This document shows positions 5,650 to 6,777 of a stretch of DNA of 6,777 nucleotides, in pieces. A program made the position numbers and the translations under genes. Within the stretch, counting starts at the first letter, position 1, and every line of letters begins with the position of its first letter. Source of the DNA: Hungatella sp. UBA3048 (GTDB lineage Bacteria; Bacillota; Clostridia; Lachnospirales; Lachnospiraceae); assembly GCA_002367105.1 (NCBI GenBank), contig DFCS01000004.1:11835-18611 (forward strand), written 5' to 3'. The notes under the pieces are model-generated. The model did no database searches. It was given only the letters and a program-made list of their open reading frames with translations, and was not told the origin of the DNA.

Positions 5650-6777
5650 TTACTTCTCCTCCTTTCCCGCGGGTCTTAATATAGCATCTGCCACCATAGG
5701 GGGCATCTCATAGCTTCTGCTCTGCTCAAAAGCAAAACCTGCCCGGATGATGTTCTTCTCCTTAAAACAGTCCCCAATAAACTGAACTCCAATGGGCATT
5801 CCTTTAGAATCCATGCCACAGGGAACCGTAAGACCTGGAAGTCCGGCAAGGTTTACGGAAATGGTATAGATATCACCCAGATACATCTTCAATGGGTCGC
5901 TTAAGCTCTCTCCAAGCTTTGGTGCCGTAGACGGGGAAGCAGGCCCTAAAATCACATCGTATTTTGAAAATGCCTCGTCAAATGCTTTCTTGATCAAAGC
6001 CTTTGTCTTTAAAGCCTTCAGATAATAGGCATCATAATAACCGGAGCTTAAAACAAAGGAACCAAGCATGATGCGTCGCTTTACCTCCGGGCCAAAGCCC
6101 TGGGAACGGCTCTTTTTATACATGCCGTGAAGTCCGTCATACTCTTTTGCACGATAACCGTATTTGACACCGTCAAACCTGGATAAATTGGAGCTGGCCT
6201 CTGCGGAAGCGATCACATAGTATGCCGGAATCGCATATTCCACCATACCCAGGTCAAAAGTCTCCAGGATAGCTCCCTTTTCCTCCAAAACCCTTGCGGC
6301 TTTTAAGACCGACTCCTTTACCTCTGGATCAAGGCCTTCTCCCAGATAATCCGCAGGTATGCCGATCCGCATTCCCTTCACATCATCTCTTAAAGCCTCA
6401 GTAAAGTCACAGTCTTTCCTCTCTACGGATGTGCTGTCCTTCTCATCATGGGAAGCCAGAACCTCAAGAACCGCGGCACAGTCCGTCACATCCTTTGCGA
6501 CGGGGCCGATCTGGTCTAAGGAAGACCCATAGGCAATCAGCCCATACCTGGAAATGGTTCCGTAAGTAGGCTTTAATCCGGTAACTCCGCAGAAAGAGGC
6601 CGGCTGTCTTATGGAACCTCCAGTATCCGACCCTAAGGCATAAAAGCATTCCGCCGCCGAAACCGCAGCGCAGGAACCGCCGGAGGAGCCGCCGGGAACG
6701 TGATCCGGGTTCCATGGGTTTTTCGTGACTCCGTATGCCGAAGTTTCTGTGGTGCTTCCCATGGCAAATTCATCCAT
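5650..6777 (-). CDS. gatA: Asp-tRNA(Asn)/Glu-tRNA(Gln) amidotransferase subunit A, N-terminus cut off
   Basis: GatA is the glutaminase of GatCAB: it hydrolyses glutamine and channels ammonia to GatB. The visible 375 residues hold most of the amidase-signature domain. The glycine/serine-rich loop GGSSGGS (29-35) carries the cis-serine (Ser31), and DTGGSIRQP (51-59) carries the nucleophile (Ser55). Their 24-residue spacing equals that of Ser154 and Ser178 in the Staphylococcus aureus enzyme, from memory. GVTGLKPTYGTISRYGL (64-80) and PGLTVPCG also match. That comparison implies about 120 residues, including the catalytic lysine, lie beyond the window edge. The methionine at the edge begins MDEFAMGST, an internal family motif, so it is not the true start. 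The reading frame is intact. The stop TAA is immediately followed by the gatB ATG, which implies translational coupling. gatC would be expected further upstream, off the window. Confidence 0.97.
   Translation of the reverse strand: MDEFAMGSTTETSAYGVTKNPWNPDHVPGGSSGGSCAAVSAAECFYALGSDTGGSIRQPASFCGVTGLKPTYGTISRYGLIAYGSSLDQIGPVAKDVTDCAAVLEVLASHDEKDSTSVERKDCDFTEALRDDVKGMRIGIPADYLGEGLDPEVKESVLKAARVLEEKGAILETFDLGMVEYAIPAYYVIASAEASSNLSRFDGVKYGYRAKEYDGLHGMYKKSRSQGFGPEVKRRIMLGSFVLSSGYYDAYYLKALKTKALIKKAFDEAFSKYDVILGPASPSTAPKLGESLSDPLKMYLGDIYTISVNLAGLPGLTVPCGMDSKGMPIGVQFIGDCFKEKNIIRAGFAFEQSRSYEMPPMVADAILRPAGKEEK

Noticed and set aside
5248..5679. 143-codon + strand open frame across gatB and the gatA end
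   Set aside because: It is fully antisense to conserved gatB motifs, with no recognisable protein features. It is best explained as a shadow frame.
6775..6777. ATG at the right edge as the gatA start codon
   Set aside because: The residues that follow, MDEFAMGST, are an internal conserved motif of GatA, and about 120 family residues, including the catalytic lysine, would be missing. The gene continues beyond the window.

Overview
The window reads as ordinary chromosomal housekeeping DNA from a low-to-mid GC Firmicute. The best fit is an anaerobic clostridium of the Lachnospiraceae (Lacrimispora / Enterocloster / Clostridium cluster XIVa type). This rests on the strong AGGAGG-type ribosome sites, tight gene packing, the eukaryote-like NADP isocitrate dehydrogenase, a gatA-gatB pair, and a PF12897-type aspartate aminotransferase. 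The genus is an inference from protein flavour, not a database match. I found no mobile element, CRISPR array, tRNA, rRNA or prophage trace.

Layout: two blocks of genes face each other. On the + strand, from the left edge, lie icd (NADP-isocitrate dehydrogenase, 15-1211), a GNAT acetyltransferase (1298-1846) and a LysR-family regulator (1947-2825). A hairpin between icd and the acetyltransferase looks like a terminator. The lysR gene has its own visible extended -10 promoter, with two small palindromes at and just after it. On the - strand, from the right edge, lie gatA (cut by the window end, N-terminus missing), gatB (starting on the base after the gatA stop) and a class I PLP aminotransferase of the aspartate aminotransferase Ic type (starting 10 bases after the gatB stop). 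The blocks converge on a shared hairpin at 2845-2887 that is well placed to stop transcription both ways.

How they work together: GatA and GatB are two of the three subunits of the tRNA-dependent amidotransferase that turns Glu-tRNA(Gln) into Gln-tRNA(Gln) and/or Asp-tRNA(Asn) into Asn-tRNA(Asn). The aminotransferase behind them would interconvert aspartate/2-oxoglutarate and oxaloacetate/glutamate. Isocitrate dehydrogenase across the convergent junction makes the 2-oxoglutarate used by such reactions. The window therefore has a loose glutamate/aspartate theme, but only the gat-aminotransferase unit is physically coupled. The acetyltransferase and the LysR regulator have no assignable substrate or effector.

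No previously undescribed system is evident. The points most worth a second look are the operator-like palindromes of lysR, the translational coupling of the aminotransferase to gatB with two competing starts, and the compact bidirectional terminator.
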